The position numbers and the translations under genes were made by a program. From NCBI RefSeq assembly GCF_000812965.1, contig NZ_JSYN01000026.1, positions 1 through 64,000 on the forward strand: a DNA stretch of 64,000 nucleotides. The letters run 5' to 3'. Numbering within the stretch: position 1 is the stretch's first letter; each line of letters opens with the position of its first letter. The stretch is from Pedobacter kyungheensis. GTDB taxonomy: Bacteria; Bacteroidota; Bacteroidia; Sphingobacteriales; Sphingobacteriaceae. The notes beneath the pieces are model-generated. The model was not told the DNA's origin. It searched no databases and saw only the letters and a program-made list of their open reading frames with translations. This document shows positions 35,601 to 43,621 of this stretch, one piece after another.

Positions 35601-35778
35601 TACCCTGTCCTGTAGTTTGGGTTACCTGGGTGGTTCCCTTTAATTTTATGGATACTCCAGGCAATGGCAAGCCATCGTCTGCATCAACCACCTTGCCGGT
35701 TATCGTCTTATTTTGCGCTATGGCATTAAAATAAGACATAACCGTAACCATAAAAATCAATAGTAATTTTTGTTTCAT
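32665..35778 (-). CDS. susC: SusC-family TonB-dependent transporter
   Basis: 1037 aa. Signal peptide, then a carboxypeptidase-regulatory-like domain (ITGKVVDADDGLPLPGVSIKLKG, about 25-105), TonB-dependent plug (VMIIGYGTVKKENFTGS, VRIRGVGSF, PLYVVDGI, AIYGSRAANGVVLITTK), and the 22-strand barrel ending TFTLGLNVGF. No STN domain. Partner of the downstream SusD. The 148 bases upstream to the hairpin at 35927 hold the leader; no strong promoter boxes recognised. Confidence 0.95.
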   Translation of the reverse strand: MKQKLLLIFMVTVMSYFNAIAQNKTITGKVVDADDGLPLPGVSIKLKGTTQVTQTTGQGTFSISVPQNAEALILSYVGYTEQEVKITGQTLTIRLVSSAKNLQDVMIIGYGTVKKENFTGSAAVVKEDVFKDRPVTSFEKALQGAAAGVQVTSVSGQPGATSTVRIRGVGSFTASSTPLYVVDGIAITNGDLSSVAQTSDVLSSINPNDIASVTVLKDATAAAIYGSRAANGVVLITTKQGKAGQTKLNLSSSTGYSYQAVDKPEVMDATQYYKTFWDVYYAQRLAAGLTPDAAATAANGLTNAKLVVNPYNTANPYAANGVLANGASLLYDTDWRDEVLRRGVTKNIDLSASGGNDKNKFFVSGGYFEQNGIVIRSDFKRYSGKFNFNTDVTDFLKVGINNSLTRTEQNTPAGSTGSDNPVNFADQTANIYPLYVRDANGNVVYDATGNPVYNYINPVTPDFNPVGLSKLNEYNTITNRVITSPYAEVRFLKDFVAKSMVGVDYINNRERQFYNMEHGDGVSVKGRAYRYSKEDVTVTFQNTLTYNKTFNQHSFDVLLGQEAYRSKRDFNYSQVTGFPFPGTNEQIAASTPSTVQSYYTQQRFASYFSRLQYNYAGKYYLSGSLRRDGSSVFGNDNKYGTFYSVGGGWRIGRENFLKDVSWIDELKLRASYGTSGNDRIDRYASQGLYGLGKNYEGQSGINYVQLENVNLKWEQNSTLDIGVEFAFLKGKISGEASYYKRGSKGLLFDQPLTRLTGFDNLTTNLASMDNYGVEVLLNGNPIKTKDFDWNISFNITSNRNKINAMTQNEVIDGTKRWKVGADRYQWYLRDYAGVDPADGRPMWYTDEIVNGQPTGNRITTKNWSTATRYDGFGSSLPKFTGGFNNTLRYKEFDLSVFTYFSTGAKIYDTLYGNLMHSGGSVGKQLSVDNYNSWQKPGDITDVPRFVINNTDLGNNQSTRFLYDGSFMRVKNITLGYSLKKNWLETIHLSNVRVYLMAENPFTLAKHKGMDPESALTGLTDNDIPNVKTFTLGLNVGF

Positions 35779-35926
35779 GTTAGGAAATAAATAGTTAGTA
35801 ATTAATTAGTTCTTCAGTTTTTTAGCGGGATGTGCACGAAACCAAATCAATGAGCAATGTAGGTAGTTGAAAAATTCAAAAATATGCGAAAGTCACCATT
35901 TTGGGTTAAACGGTAGTATTAAACGC

Positions 35927-35963
35927 AAAAAAGCAAACTCCAATCCTGGCAGTTTGCTTTTTT
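35927..35963 (-). terminator. Terminator between araC-like gene and susC
   Basis: AAAAAAGCAAACT and AGTTTGCTTTTTT form a 13-bp stem usable on both strands. It separates transcription of the AraC gene (stop at 36072) from susC (start at 35778). Confidence 0.85.
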
Positions 35964-36071
35964 AATCATTATTAACCTAAACAGGAAAAAACTTCTACAA
36001 ATTGTCCTGCAAGAGCTTCAAAAATAGTTTCATCTGTATACACAAAATATGCAGAAATCACTATTTGTATT

Positions 36072-36938
36072 TTAATTCAACCTACTCTTTTTATACTTTA
36101 AAGGGGTAATATTGAATGTATGTTTAAATAACCTGATGAATGAACTTGGGCATTCAAACCCAACCAAGCCTACAATTTCATTTAAAGAATAAGAGGTGGT
36201 TTGTAATAGTTTTTTAGCCCGGTTTAGCCTCAGTTGCATTAAAAACTGGTAAGGGCTAATCTCGTAAGCTTCTTTAAAAGTGCGCAGCAAATGGTTAACC
36301 GATAAACAGGCTTGCTCTGCAATCTGCTCGAGCGTAATATTCTGGTTGTAGTTGCTGCTAATGTATTCTTTGGCCAGCGTTAACCTTTTTAATACTTCCT
36401 GGCGTGTTTTTGTTTTGATAAAGCTTAATTTATCCAGTTTCTGAACAACCTCTTTATCGTAAATTTTATAATAGTTAAGCAGGCAGTGATATAAATACTC
36501 ATTAATTAGCATTTCATCCTTTAAACCTTTATCCAGCTGGTTCTTAAGATGTAATACATTAAACCGCATATCGCCGGCAAAAGGATACAAAGACTCCATA
36601 AAATCAGGCATTTTGATGGCCTCTTTTCCATCCAATAAATTTTCTTCGCTATATGAAAAACTATGGTGAAAATCACTGATAAAACTTTCGCCAAAAGAAA
36701 CGGCAAATGTATTTACCGGGTTAATCGAATCTATTTTACTACTAAAATTACTTCCTGCATTTACCACGGCAAAAGTATCAGGGTAGATATTGAATTTGCG
36801 TTTATTGATTTCGCAGGTTTCTTCACCGTTAAAAACGAATTTAATGGTATAGGCCTCGTTCTGCTGCTCATACAAGGCTTCGCAAGTGCTATCGCTTACA
36901 ATCTTATTTTTGTTGCTTAATTCCTTTACGTATCTCAT
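36072..36938 (-). CDS. AraC-family transcriptional regulator
   Basis: 288 aa. The first 150 residues are cupin-like beta (TIKFVFNGEETCEINKRKFNIYPD). The end has the double helix-turn-helix: AKEYISSNYNQNITLEQIAEQ, LSVNHLLRTFKEAYEISPYQFL and LNEIVGLVGFECPSSFIRLFK. Encoded 3 bases after a VOC gene. Because it lies beside the susCD operon it may regulate it; that is inference. Confidence 0.88.
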   Translation of the reverse strand: MRYVKELSNKNKIVSDSTCEALYEQQNEAYTIKFVFNGEETCEINKRKFNIYPDTFAVVNAGSNFSSKIDSINPVNTFAVSFGESFISDFHHSFSYSEENLLDGKEAIKMPDFMESLYPFAGDMRFNVLHLKNQLDKGLKDEMLINEYLYHCLLNYYKIYDKEVVQKLDKLSFIKTKTRQEVLKRLTLAKEYISSNYNQNITLEQIAEQACLSVNHLLRTFKEAYEISPYQFLMQLRLNRAKKLLQTTSYSLNEIVGLVGFECPSSFIRLFKHTFNITPLKYKKSRLN

Positions 36939-36941
36939 GGC

Positions 36942-37307
36942 CTAGTCCTCATTGTAGTTGCGTTGCTCCAAAATGGTAAAATCGTTACCATAAGGATCAG
37001 AAAATTCGACACTTAAGCCCTCGCTCAGGTAAGCTGGTGCATTTTTAAAAACCACTCCACGCGCTTTCAGCCTGCAATAATCTTCCAAGCAATCATCGCT
37101 TGTTAATACTATTTTGCGGGTTTGGTTCTGGTGTTTTTCTTCAGAAAGAAAAAGATGGGTATCCTGATCGATTTTTACCACCAGCCCTTTTTCCTTTGCA
37201 GAAATCATAGTGGCTTCGGTGGGCATACCTAAACAATTTGCATAGTACCTTTCTGCATCATTTAGTTGCTTAACTTGCACATAAAAAGATTTGGCAGATT
37301 GGTTCAT
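36942..37307 (-). CDS. VOC (glyoxalase/bleomycin-resistance fold) protein
   Basis: 121 aa, one beta-alpha-beta-beta-beta pair: FYVQVKQLNDAERYYANCLG at the start, VFKNAPAYLSEGLSVEFSDPYGNDFTILEQ at the end. Typical of small VOC enzymes or binding proteins. Metal residues are not the classic His/Glu set of glyoxalase I, so activity is unclear. First gene of a two-gene operon with the AraC regulator. Confidence 0.78.
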   Translation of the reverse strand: MNQSAKSFYVQVKQLNDAERYYANCLGMPTEATMISAKEKGLVVKIDQDTHLFLSEEKHQNQTRKIVLTSDDCLEDYCRLKARGVVFKNAPAYLSEGLSVEFSDPYGNDFTILEQRNYNED

Positions 37308-37358
37308 TTCTGTGTTTAATTGTATGATGTAAAATTAAACTGAAATTGAACCCGAAGG

Positions 37359-37377
37359 ATCACCCAAAAAGGGTGAT
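37359..37377. promoter_or_regulatory. Small hairpin upstream of the VOC-araC operon
   Basis: ATCACCC (37359-37365), AAAAA, GGGTGAT (37371-37377). On the plus strand TTTT follows. It lies between the response regulator stop (37413) and the VOC start (37307). Confidence 0.5.
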
Positions 37378-37412
37378 TTTAGCATTATTTTTTATTGAAA
37401 ATGTGTTATTGG

Positions 37413-38039
37413 CTAAATAAACCTTCTTTCTTTGGCTGTTTTAATGGCATCAGATTTTGAATTTACATCTAATTTGATGTAAATATTTTTAACATGGCTC
37501 CTTACCGTTTCCTGGTCTATAAACAAATCGTTTGCAATTTGCGACTTGGTTAATCCGTTCGCAATGCGCTCCAATATTTCTGTTTCGCGTTTGGTAAGGG
37601 GTGAATCGAGATTTTTTTGAAAAGAATGCATTACGATCCTGGCTACGTTGGTACTCATTGCTCCACCACCGGTACTTACCTCCCTAACAGCATCGATAAT
37701 TTTTGCTGCACTCGAATTTTTAGTCAGGTAGCCCCCAGCTCCCATTGTTAAGGCTTCGAAAACAAGCTCTGGAGAATCAAAAACGGTTAAAATTATGATA
37801 TGGGCATTTGGCAGGGCTTTCTTAATAAAGGGTAAGGCCTGTAACCCGCTGGTGCCCGGCATCTGGATATCGAGTAAAATTACATCGGGTTGATCGGCTT
37901 CCAGTTGTTTTTTGGCTAAATCGTACGAGCCATAAGCATTTATAACTGAAAATTCGGGTACGTCTGTTAATAACGATTGGTAACCCATTCTTATAATATC
38001 ATCATCTTCAATTAAAACGATTCGTAAATTTTGGTTCAT
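37413..38039 (-). CDS. NarL/LuxR-family response regulator
   Basis: 208 aa. Receiver domain with acidic pocket E11-D12-D13, phospho-acceptor D57 (VILLDIQMPG) and Lys of LTKNSS; then a GerE/LuxR helix-turn-helix (LTKRETEILERIANGLTKSQIANDL, about 143-167). The kinase gene lies 34 bases upstream in the same operon and is its probable partner. Confidence 0.93.
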   Translation of the reverse strand: MNQNLRIVLIEDDDIIRMGYQSLLTDVPEFSVINAYGSYDLAKKQLEADQPDVILLDIQMPGTSGLQALPFIKKALPNAHIIILTVFDSPELVFEALTMGAGGYLTKNSSAAKIIDAVREVSTGGGAMSTNVARIVMHSFQKNLDSPLTKRETEILERIANGLTKSQIANDLFIDQETVRSHVKNIYIKLDVNSKSDAIKTAKERRFI

Positions 38040-38073
38040 TTGGGATAGTGTTTTTATTTAGACACTTTTTAGG

Positions 38074-40989
38074 TCATTTTGTAACAGGAATTCGTGTAGA
38101 AATTGTTGTAGTGGTTCCTTTCCCTTTAATTGACGAAATTTCGAAGGTAGATTTAATGCGTTTACAGCGTGTTTGAATATTATTTAAACCTCTTCCCCGC
38201 TCTACCGATCCGAGATCAAAACCGTCACCATCATCAGTAGTTAAGATATTTATGGTGTTATGGTCGGTTTCTATCACCATAATCAGCACCTGACTTGCGT
38301 TGGCATGTTTTAAAACATTATTCAGCATTTCTTTAAAAATAAGGGTGAGGTTCCGGTTAAACTCCATCGATAAATGTAGTTTCTGGTATTCGCTTAATAC
38401 CCCTTCCATTTTAAATTCTACACCGGTATTCTGAAAAAGATCGATCCCAAAATTTTTAATGTGCACCAATATTTCGAAGAGGTTATCGCTATGCGGATCA
38501 AGCGCCCAAAGAATATCTTTTGTTCCCGTATACAACAGGCTGGCATTTTCCCTGATCATTTTAATCAGTTCTTTCTGCTCTTTTTCTGCTCCATCTACTT
38601 TTTTATCCAAAATTTCGGATAAGACATTAATCCGCGTAAGCTTGTTGCCAATATCATCGTGAAAATCTTCAGCAGTTTGTTTCCTTATTTTTTCCTGCTC
38701 CTTTAACTTCAGTTTTTCGAGCTGGAATTTTTTCCGTTCGCGTGTTTTAAAAATCAGGTAGAAAATTAGCCAGATTAAGAAAATCATCACCAAAAAAGCC
38801 ATTACCTTAAACCAGATGGTATCGTAAAATGGAGGCACAATGGTAAAACTGAATTGTTCGATGTTGGATTGCTGACCATTTGCAATGGCATATACCTGAA
38901 AAGTATAACTTCCCGGCCTGATAGCCGAATACTCGATTTCAGTATTGGGTACAGGTTTGCTAAAATCATTATCGGCGCCAACCAGCTTATAGCGGTACAG
39001 CACGCTTTCAGGGTTGGTAAGGTAAACACCCTTAAAACTAATTGATATGTGGTTTTGGCTATAGTTGAGTTTATAAAATTTATCGCCACGACCGTTCAGA
39101 TCAAGAGAGAGATCTTTAGAGCGATCATTTTTATGATATATGCCCACCTCCTGAATATGAATAAAGGGATTTTTTTTCGCTTCTAAGGATGTAAGTACCT
39201 TACACCGCACAAGACCTGTAATGGTACCTACCAAAATGCTGTTCTTGTAAGGTAGGATGGCATTTTGATTACACTCTACAATAAGCGGGTGATCTCTGAA
39301 AACGGTATAACCATTTTCGGCTTTGTTGAAGGTAAGCTTGTTAATTCCACGCCCGGTTCCTACCCAAAGCTGATTACGGTAATCAATTGCCAGGCTGTAA
39401 ATGTCGTTCGAATTTAAGCCATTGGCTACCACATAACGCTTAATGGCTTTAGTTTTTACATTCCAGGTTACAATGCCATCGCCAAGCGTGGCAAAAACCA
39501 AATTATCGCCATGCTTAATTATGCTTAAAACATAAACATTATCAAGCTGCTTAATTTTAAATGAAGGATCTGCTTTTTTGTTTCTGATTAGCGTAAGCCC
39601 TTTCGATGTACCCAGTAAAATACTATCCTTACTTAAGGGGAAAATGCATGAAGAATAACCATCAAAACCAGTTATTTTCTGTGTTTTGCCATCTTTCAGG
39701 TATGTTGATGCAATCGGACCATTGATCCAGATACCACCTTCCAGATCTTCAACAATTGAGCTATTTTCATAACGATCTGGTTTTAGTACCTGAATAAATT
39801 GTTTTCCATTGTATTTCCATACGCCATTATTGTATACCGAAATCCAAACATTTTTGGCTTTATCGGCGTAAACAAAATATATTTTTTTGCCCATAAAATC
39901 GGGCAGGTTGATGTTTTCCAGCTGGTTACCGTCGTATTTAAAAAGCCCGCGGTTATAGGTTCCAATCCATAAACGGTCGTTTTTGTCGGCCGCAATACCA
40001 CTTATCGGATAGGCAACATTCTGCCCCTTAAATGTATTGTACCGGATAAAAGCATCGCCTTCATATTTGTAAATCCCATCACTAAAGCACGATATCCAGA
40101 TGTTATTTTCTGCATCACTGAAAATCTTGTCAACCTGATTATCGCTAAGACCATTTTCTCCGTTAAATTTGATGATTGTACCATCTTTACTAATGAGGTA
40201 AGCTCCCCTTTCGCTGCCCACCCACATATTTCCCTTACTATCCTGTTCTAAAGAATAATAAGTATCTATATCGGGATTTTGGAAAAATAGTTTCGAAACC
40301 CCGTTTTGGAGGAGATAAATGCCTTTTTGATACGCTAGCAAATAAATTTTATTATCGGCCTGCTTATCAAACAGAATTTCTCTGATGGCTAGAGCCTGCA
40401 TTTCATGTGGCAAAGCCTGGTTGAGTTGCCACTTATCGCCATTAAGCTTATAAATACCTTCTCCTGACATTAAGGCAAATAAATCACCATGTCTGTCTGC
40501 TTTAATGGTGCTTATTTTTTTGTTTTTAAAAGGATAAAAAACAAGTTTTCCCTTCACAACCTTAAAAAGCTGATGCTCGGTTAGCCCCCAAACAACTCCT
40601 TTTTTATCTTTGAGTAAATGGGTAACTACCTGACCTAGATATAGGGTACTGATTTTACCTTTTTTTAGCATATTGATACCTCTTTCGGTACCAAAAAGCA
40701 TTCGGCCTTCATTATCCTCAACGATACTGTTTACAGAATTAGAGCTCAGCCCATCAGCTTTGCTGTAGGAAGTAAATTCCCTGCCATCAAAATTACTTAC
40801 GCCTCCGAAAGTTCCAAGCCAAAGCGTTCTGTCTTTTGCCTGATAAATTACCATTACCTGCGATTGTGGCAGGCCATCTTTTAAACTGTAATTTGTAAAG
40901 TTATAGCTTTGGGCAGATAGCTTTAAGCTAAAAAGCAAAATGAAAGAAATTATGAAACTTACCTTAATTATAGACAGTTTACTGCACAT
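38074..40989 (-). CDS. Periplasmic-propeller histidine kinase (Reg_prop, Y_Y_Y, HisKA_3)
   Basis: About 971 aa from ATG 40989 (earlier in-frame starts ATG 41007 and TTG 41019 are possible); I chose it because it gives a clean signal peptide. Residues 25-640 form two seven-bladed propellers of repeats like RTLWLGTFGGVSNFDG. Then a Y_Y_Y domain, one transmembrane helix (AFLVMIFLIWLIFYLIF), HisKA_3 dimerisation with H777 in DFHDDIGNKLTR, and an HATPase ending in GRGLNNIQTRCKRI. It lacks the AraC output of hybrid systems, using the separate regulator. Confidence 0.92.
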   Translation of the reverse strand: MCSKLSIIKVSFIISFILLFSLKLSAQSYNFTNYSLKDGLPQSQVMVIYQAKDRTLWLGTFGGVSNFDGREFTSYSKADGLSSNSVNSIVEDNEGRMLFGTERGINMLKKGKISTLYLGQVVTHLLKDKKGVVWGLTEHQLFKVVKGKLVFYPFKNKKISTIKADRHGDLFALMSGEGIYKLNGDKWQLNQALPHEMQALAIREILFDKQADNKIYLLAYQKGIYLLQNGVSKLFFQNPDIDTYYSLEQDSKGNMWVGSERGAYLISKDGTIIKFNGENGLSDNQVDKIFSDAENNIWISCFSDGIYKYEGDAFIRYNTFKGQNVAYPISGIAADKNDRLWIGTYNRGLFKYDGNQLENINLPDFMGKKIYFVYADKAKNVWISVYNNGVWKYNGKQFIQVLKPDRYENSSIVEDLEGGIWINGPIASTYLKDGKTQKITGFDGYSSCIFPLSKDSILLGTSKGLTLIRNKKADPSFKIKQLDNVYVLSIIKHGDNLVFATLGDGIVTWNVKTKAIKRYVVANGLNSNDIYSLAIDYRNQLWVGTGRGINKLTFNKAENGYTVFRDHPLIVECNQNAILPYKNSILVGTITGLVRCKVLTSLEAKKNPFIHIQEVGIYHKNDRSKDLSLDLNGRGDKFYKLNYSQNHISISFKGVYLTNPESVLYRYKLVGADNDFSKPVPNTEIEYSAIRPGSYTFQVYAIANGQQSNIEQFSFTIVPPFYDTIWFKVMAFLVMIFLIWLIFYLIFKTRERKKFQLEKLKLKEQEKIRKQTAEDFHDDIGNKLTRINVLSEILDKKVDGAEKEQKELIKMIRENASLLYTGTKDILWALDPHSDNLFEILVHIKNFGIDLFQNTGVEFKMEGVLSEYQKLHLSMEFNRNLTLIFKEMLNNVLKHANASQVLIMVIETDHNTINILTTDDGDGFDLGSVERGRGLNNIQTRCKRIKSTFEISSIKGKGTTTTISTRIPVTK

Positions 40990-41024
40990 ATAATACAAAA
41001 TAAGCATAATTTCTTTCAAAAGCC

Positions 41025-41043
41025 ATCCCCCGTTTTGGGGGAT
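41025..41043. promoter_or_regulatory. Hairpin between plc and the kinase gene
   Basis: ATCCCCC (41025-41031) and GGGGGAT (41037-41043) around GTTTT. It begins 2 bases after the phospholipase stop and covers the kinase leader. Weak T-run (CTTTTG), so a partial terminator or leader structure. Confidence 0.6.
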
Positions 41044-41045
41044 AT

Positions 41046-43415
41046 TTATACGTTGCCCATGTAAGGGTCGGTTTGGGTAATTTCGCCGGTTTCTATTTTT
41101 CCGGCATAACGATGTTTAAATACCGTATTACCTGCCTGTACAATGCTGTAATCGTACCAATTTGCACTTTTTGATTGATTTAAAACAACATTAGCGCTTG
41201 ATTTTTGCTTAATAGTTACCGTTTTGGCAGCCGATTTATATTTATTATCGATTATTTGAACAGTAATGGCTGCTGTACCTTTGTTTTCAATCGAAAATAC
41301 GAGGTTCCCACTGAGCTTTTTAGTAACCAGACCACTTTGCTCGGGATATACCTTTACTGCAAGAGCAGGATTTTTCTTGCTTCCGGTAAAACTCCTGTAA
41401 AAACCATTCGGACCGCTTATGGCCAAATCGTAAACTTCGTTGTCGAAATCGGCTATATCAATGTTATCTTTTAAAACATCGCCAGCTTTCACAGCATAAG
41501 CCCAGGTTTTACCTGCAACCCCTTTAAATTTAGCAATGGTATTCATGTTAAATGGCGCACCAACGGTTTCGGTAGCGTTGCCAAATAAAGTTTTTGCCGA
41601 TTGAAAGGTTAGTTCCAGGCTATTGTTAATCAAAACTGCATCGACCATTAAATGATAAGGCAATGCACAAGCAGGTTTAGCACCTTTTTCCTGTCGCGGG
41701 GCATGGCTCGATGTTTCAGCTGAAAAGGCCTCGAATTTATTGATTTTAGCCACTTCAGCCTTGTTCAAAGCTGTTGGTCCAACCTGTGCAGGTTTGTTTT
41801 TGGCATTACCAATATTGGTCACTACGGCCTCTCTTTTTAATGGATCGGGCGAGTGGATGGCTTCTCCATTGTATGGCCTGAATACCGAAGTTAAATCGCC
41901 ACAGATATTCCTGCGCCAATCGCTTATGTTATTGCTTTTTACTGCTTTGCCTGTTTTTTTCGCCAGCCATTTTTCCATAAACATAATGGACGAGGTATGA
42001 TCGAAAACCTGCGAATTTACAAAACCACCTTTACTCCACGGCGAGGCTACCACAAGGGGAACACGGTATCCTAAACCAATCGGGCTTCCTTTTCTGGCTT
42101 CAAAATCAGTGGCATAGTTGATCCCTTCTGATACTTTTCCAGTCGAAGGATCATTTGGAGTTGGAACAACGAATGGTGGCTGGTGATCAAAATAACCATC
42201 ATTTTCATCGTAGGTTAAAATAAAGATCGTTTTTTTCCAAACCTCGGGGTTTTTGGTTAAAATATCTAAGGCCTCACTTACATACCAGGTACCATATAAT
42301 GGTGAACTGGTATGATCGGAAAAGCGTTGTGGTGCCACCAACCACGAAACAGCAGGCAATTTACCACTATCTACATCTTTTCTGAACTGGTGAAAAATAT
42401 CGCCTTTCGGAATGTTGATGGTTTCAGATTGTCCCTGATCATTTTTAAAGGTAAAAGGTTCCAGGTCAAGATAATCTTTTTGAGAAATATTGGTAGTAAA
42501 GGCTTTATCGACCAATTTTTTTTCCTTTTGTGAAAGTTTATCGTATTTCTCCTGAACCTCTTTGGCTGTTAAGGCCGGTTTAACGGTATTATCGCCATTC
42601 TTTCTGAAATAAGCCGATAATTTCACATTGTGTCTGCTGATATATTCAACCGGATTATCGCCATAATTTCCCAACCAATCATCTATCTCTCCTTCCGGTA
42701 GTTTAGAAGTCCAGAGTTCGTTCTGGTAAATGCGCCAGTCGATGCCGTTATCTTCCAATGTTTCCTGAAAGGTTGGCCAATCTACAAACACATTGTTTTG
42801 CGATTCGGCCTGATCGTTATTCACCACCGCAACACGGTTTGCACTCTTTTCGCCACGAATGGTGCCGGTAAAAAAGAATAAACGGTTAGGCGTTGTTCCG
42901 GTTAACGAAGAACAAAAATGCTGATCGCAAATGGTAAAGGCATCGGCCATGGCATAGTAGAAAGGAATATCATTCCGATCGTAATAAGCCAAAGTCATGG
43001 GGGTTTTAACCGGCAGCCATTTATCGTAACGGCCACCATTACGTGCTGCTACCTGGTCGTTCCAGGAGTGCGGTAAACCACCCTGCCAGGTAATTTTCGT
43101 CTTGTTAATGTCGACATGGAAGGGGGCGTAAGTGTAGCCTTGCCCATCTTTTTGCAGCCAAACTTTATTGCCATCGGGCTGAATGTGAGGGTGTGGATCG
43201 TTAAATCCGCGTACACCCTTCATTTTACCAAACATGTGATCGAATGACCGGTTTTCCTGCATGAGGAAAACAATGTGCTCGGCATCGTAAAATGTGGTAC
43301 CAGGCTCGGGGTTAATGGCCATGGCTTTTAGTACCGAACTGGGCAAAGTGTTGGCCATGCCAGTGGCTCCGGCAAACAAGGCCGCTTTTTTTAGAAATTC
43401 TCTACGTGAGTCCAT
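41046..43415 (-). CDS. Phosphocholine-specific phospholipase C
   Basis: 789 aa, secreted by the Tat pathway: SRREFLKKAALFAG at the start. Alkaline-phosphatase-superfamily catalytic domain (about 40-500) with IVFLMQENRSFDHMFG, SLTGTTPNRLF, ILTYDENDGYFDHQPP and VPLVVASPWSKGG, all typical of the PLC/acid phosphatase family; two C-terminal beta domains (DUF756-type) follow. Hydrolyses phosphatidylcholine or other phosphocholine esters in family members. Upstream of the kinase operon and downstream of the GDPD-GH16 gene, all on one strand. Confidence 0.92.
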   Translation of the reverse strand: MDSRREFLKKAALFAGATGMANTLPSSVLKAMAINPEPGTTFYDAEHIVFLMQENRSFDHMFGKMKGVRGFNDPHPHIQPDGNKVWLQKDGQGYTYAPFHVDINKTKITWQGGLPHSWNDQVAARNGGRYDKWLPVKTPMTLAYYDRNDIPFYYAMADAFTICDQHFCSSLTGTTPNRLFFFTGTIRGEKSANRVAVVNNDQAESQNNVFVDWPTFQETLEDNGIDWRIYQNELWTSKLPEGEIDDWLGNYGDNPVEYISRHNVKLSAYFRKNGDNTVKPALTAKEVQEKYDKLSQKEKKLVDKAFTTNISQKDYLDLEPFTFKNDQGQSETINIPKGDIFHQFRKDVDSGKLPAVSWLVAPQRFSDHTSSPLYGTWYVSEALDILTKNPEVWKKTIFILTYDENDGYFDHQPPFVVPTPNDPSTGKVSEGINYATDFEARKGSPIGLGYRVPLVVASPWSKGGFVNSQVFDHTSSIMFMEKWLAKKTGKAVKSNNISDWRRNICGDLTSVFRPYNGEAIHSPDPLKREAVVTNIGNAKNKPAQVGPTALNKAEVAKINKFEAFSAETSSHAPRQEKGAKPACALPYHLMVDAVLINNSLELTFQSAKTLFGNATETVGAPFNMNTIAKFKGVAGKTWAYAVKAGDVLKDNIDIADFDNEVYDLAISGPNGFYRSFTGSKKNPALAVKVYPEQSGLVTKKLSGNLVFSIENKGTAAITVQIIDNKYKSAAKTVTIKQKSSANVVLNQSKSANWYDYSIVQAGNTVFKHRYAGKIETGEITQTDPYMGNV

Positions 43416-43439
43416 AAATTATACAATATAGCTTAGATA

Positions 43440-43609
43440 CCGCAAGTTATCGTTTTCAGTTGGCAATTTCCAGTTAGCAGTTTGTAATTTTGAGTTTACC
43501 AATTTTCTGGTCCGAAGTTGGGTAAGCTATTCGTTCCAACAATGATGCAGTTTTCGGTTGGTAATTGGCAGTATTCAGTTAACCAGTTTCAACAATTAAC
43601 CAGTTAACC
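43440..43609. repeat. Period-7 degenerate intergenic sequence
   Basis: Bases near 43450-43490 read in sevens as TTCAGT/TGGCAAT/TTCCAGT/TAGCAGT/TTGTAAT, and 43555-43609 as TGGTAAT/TGGCAGT/ATTCAGT. The 34 bases at 43576-43609 are the partner of 3566-3599. Confidence 0.5.
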
Positions 43610-43621
43610 GCTATCCTCTCA

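Noticed and set aside
31196..35778. A full polysaccharide utilisation locus around the first SusCD pair
   Set aside because: No glycoside hydrolase is adjacent and a terminator ends the operon after susD; the GH16 fusion is 8 kb upstream, so membership is only possible.
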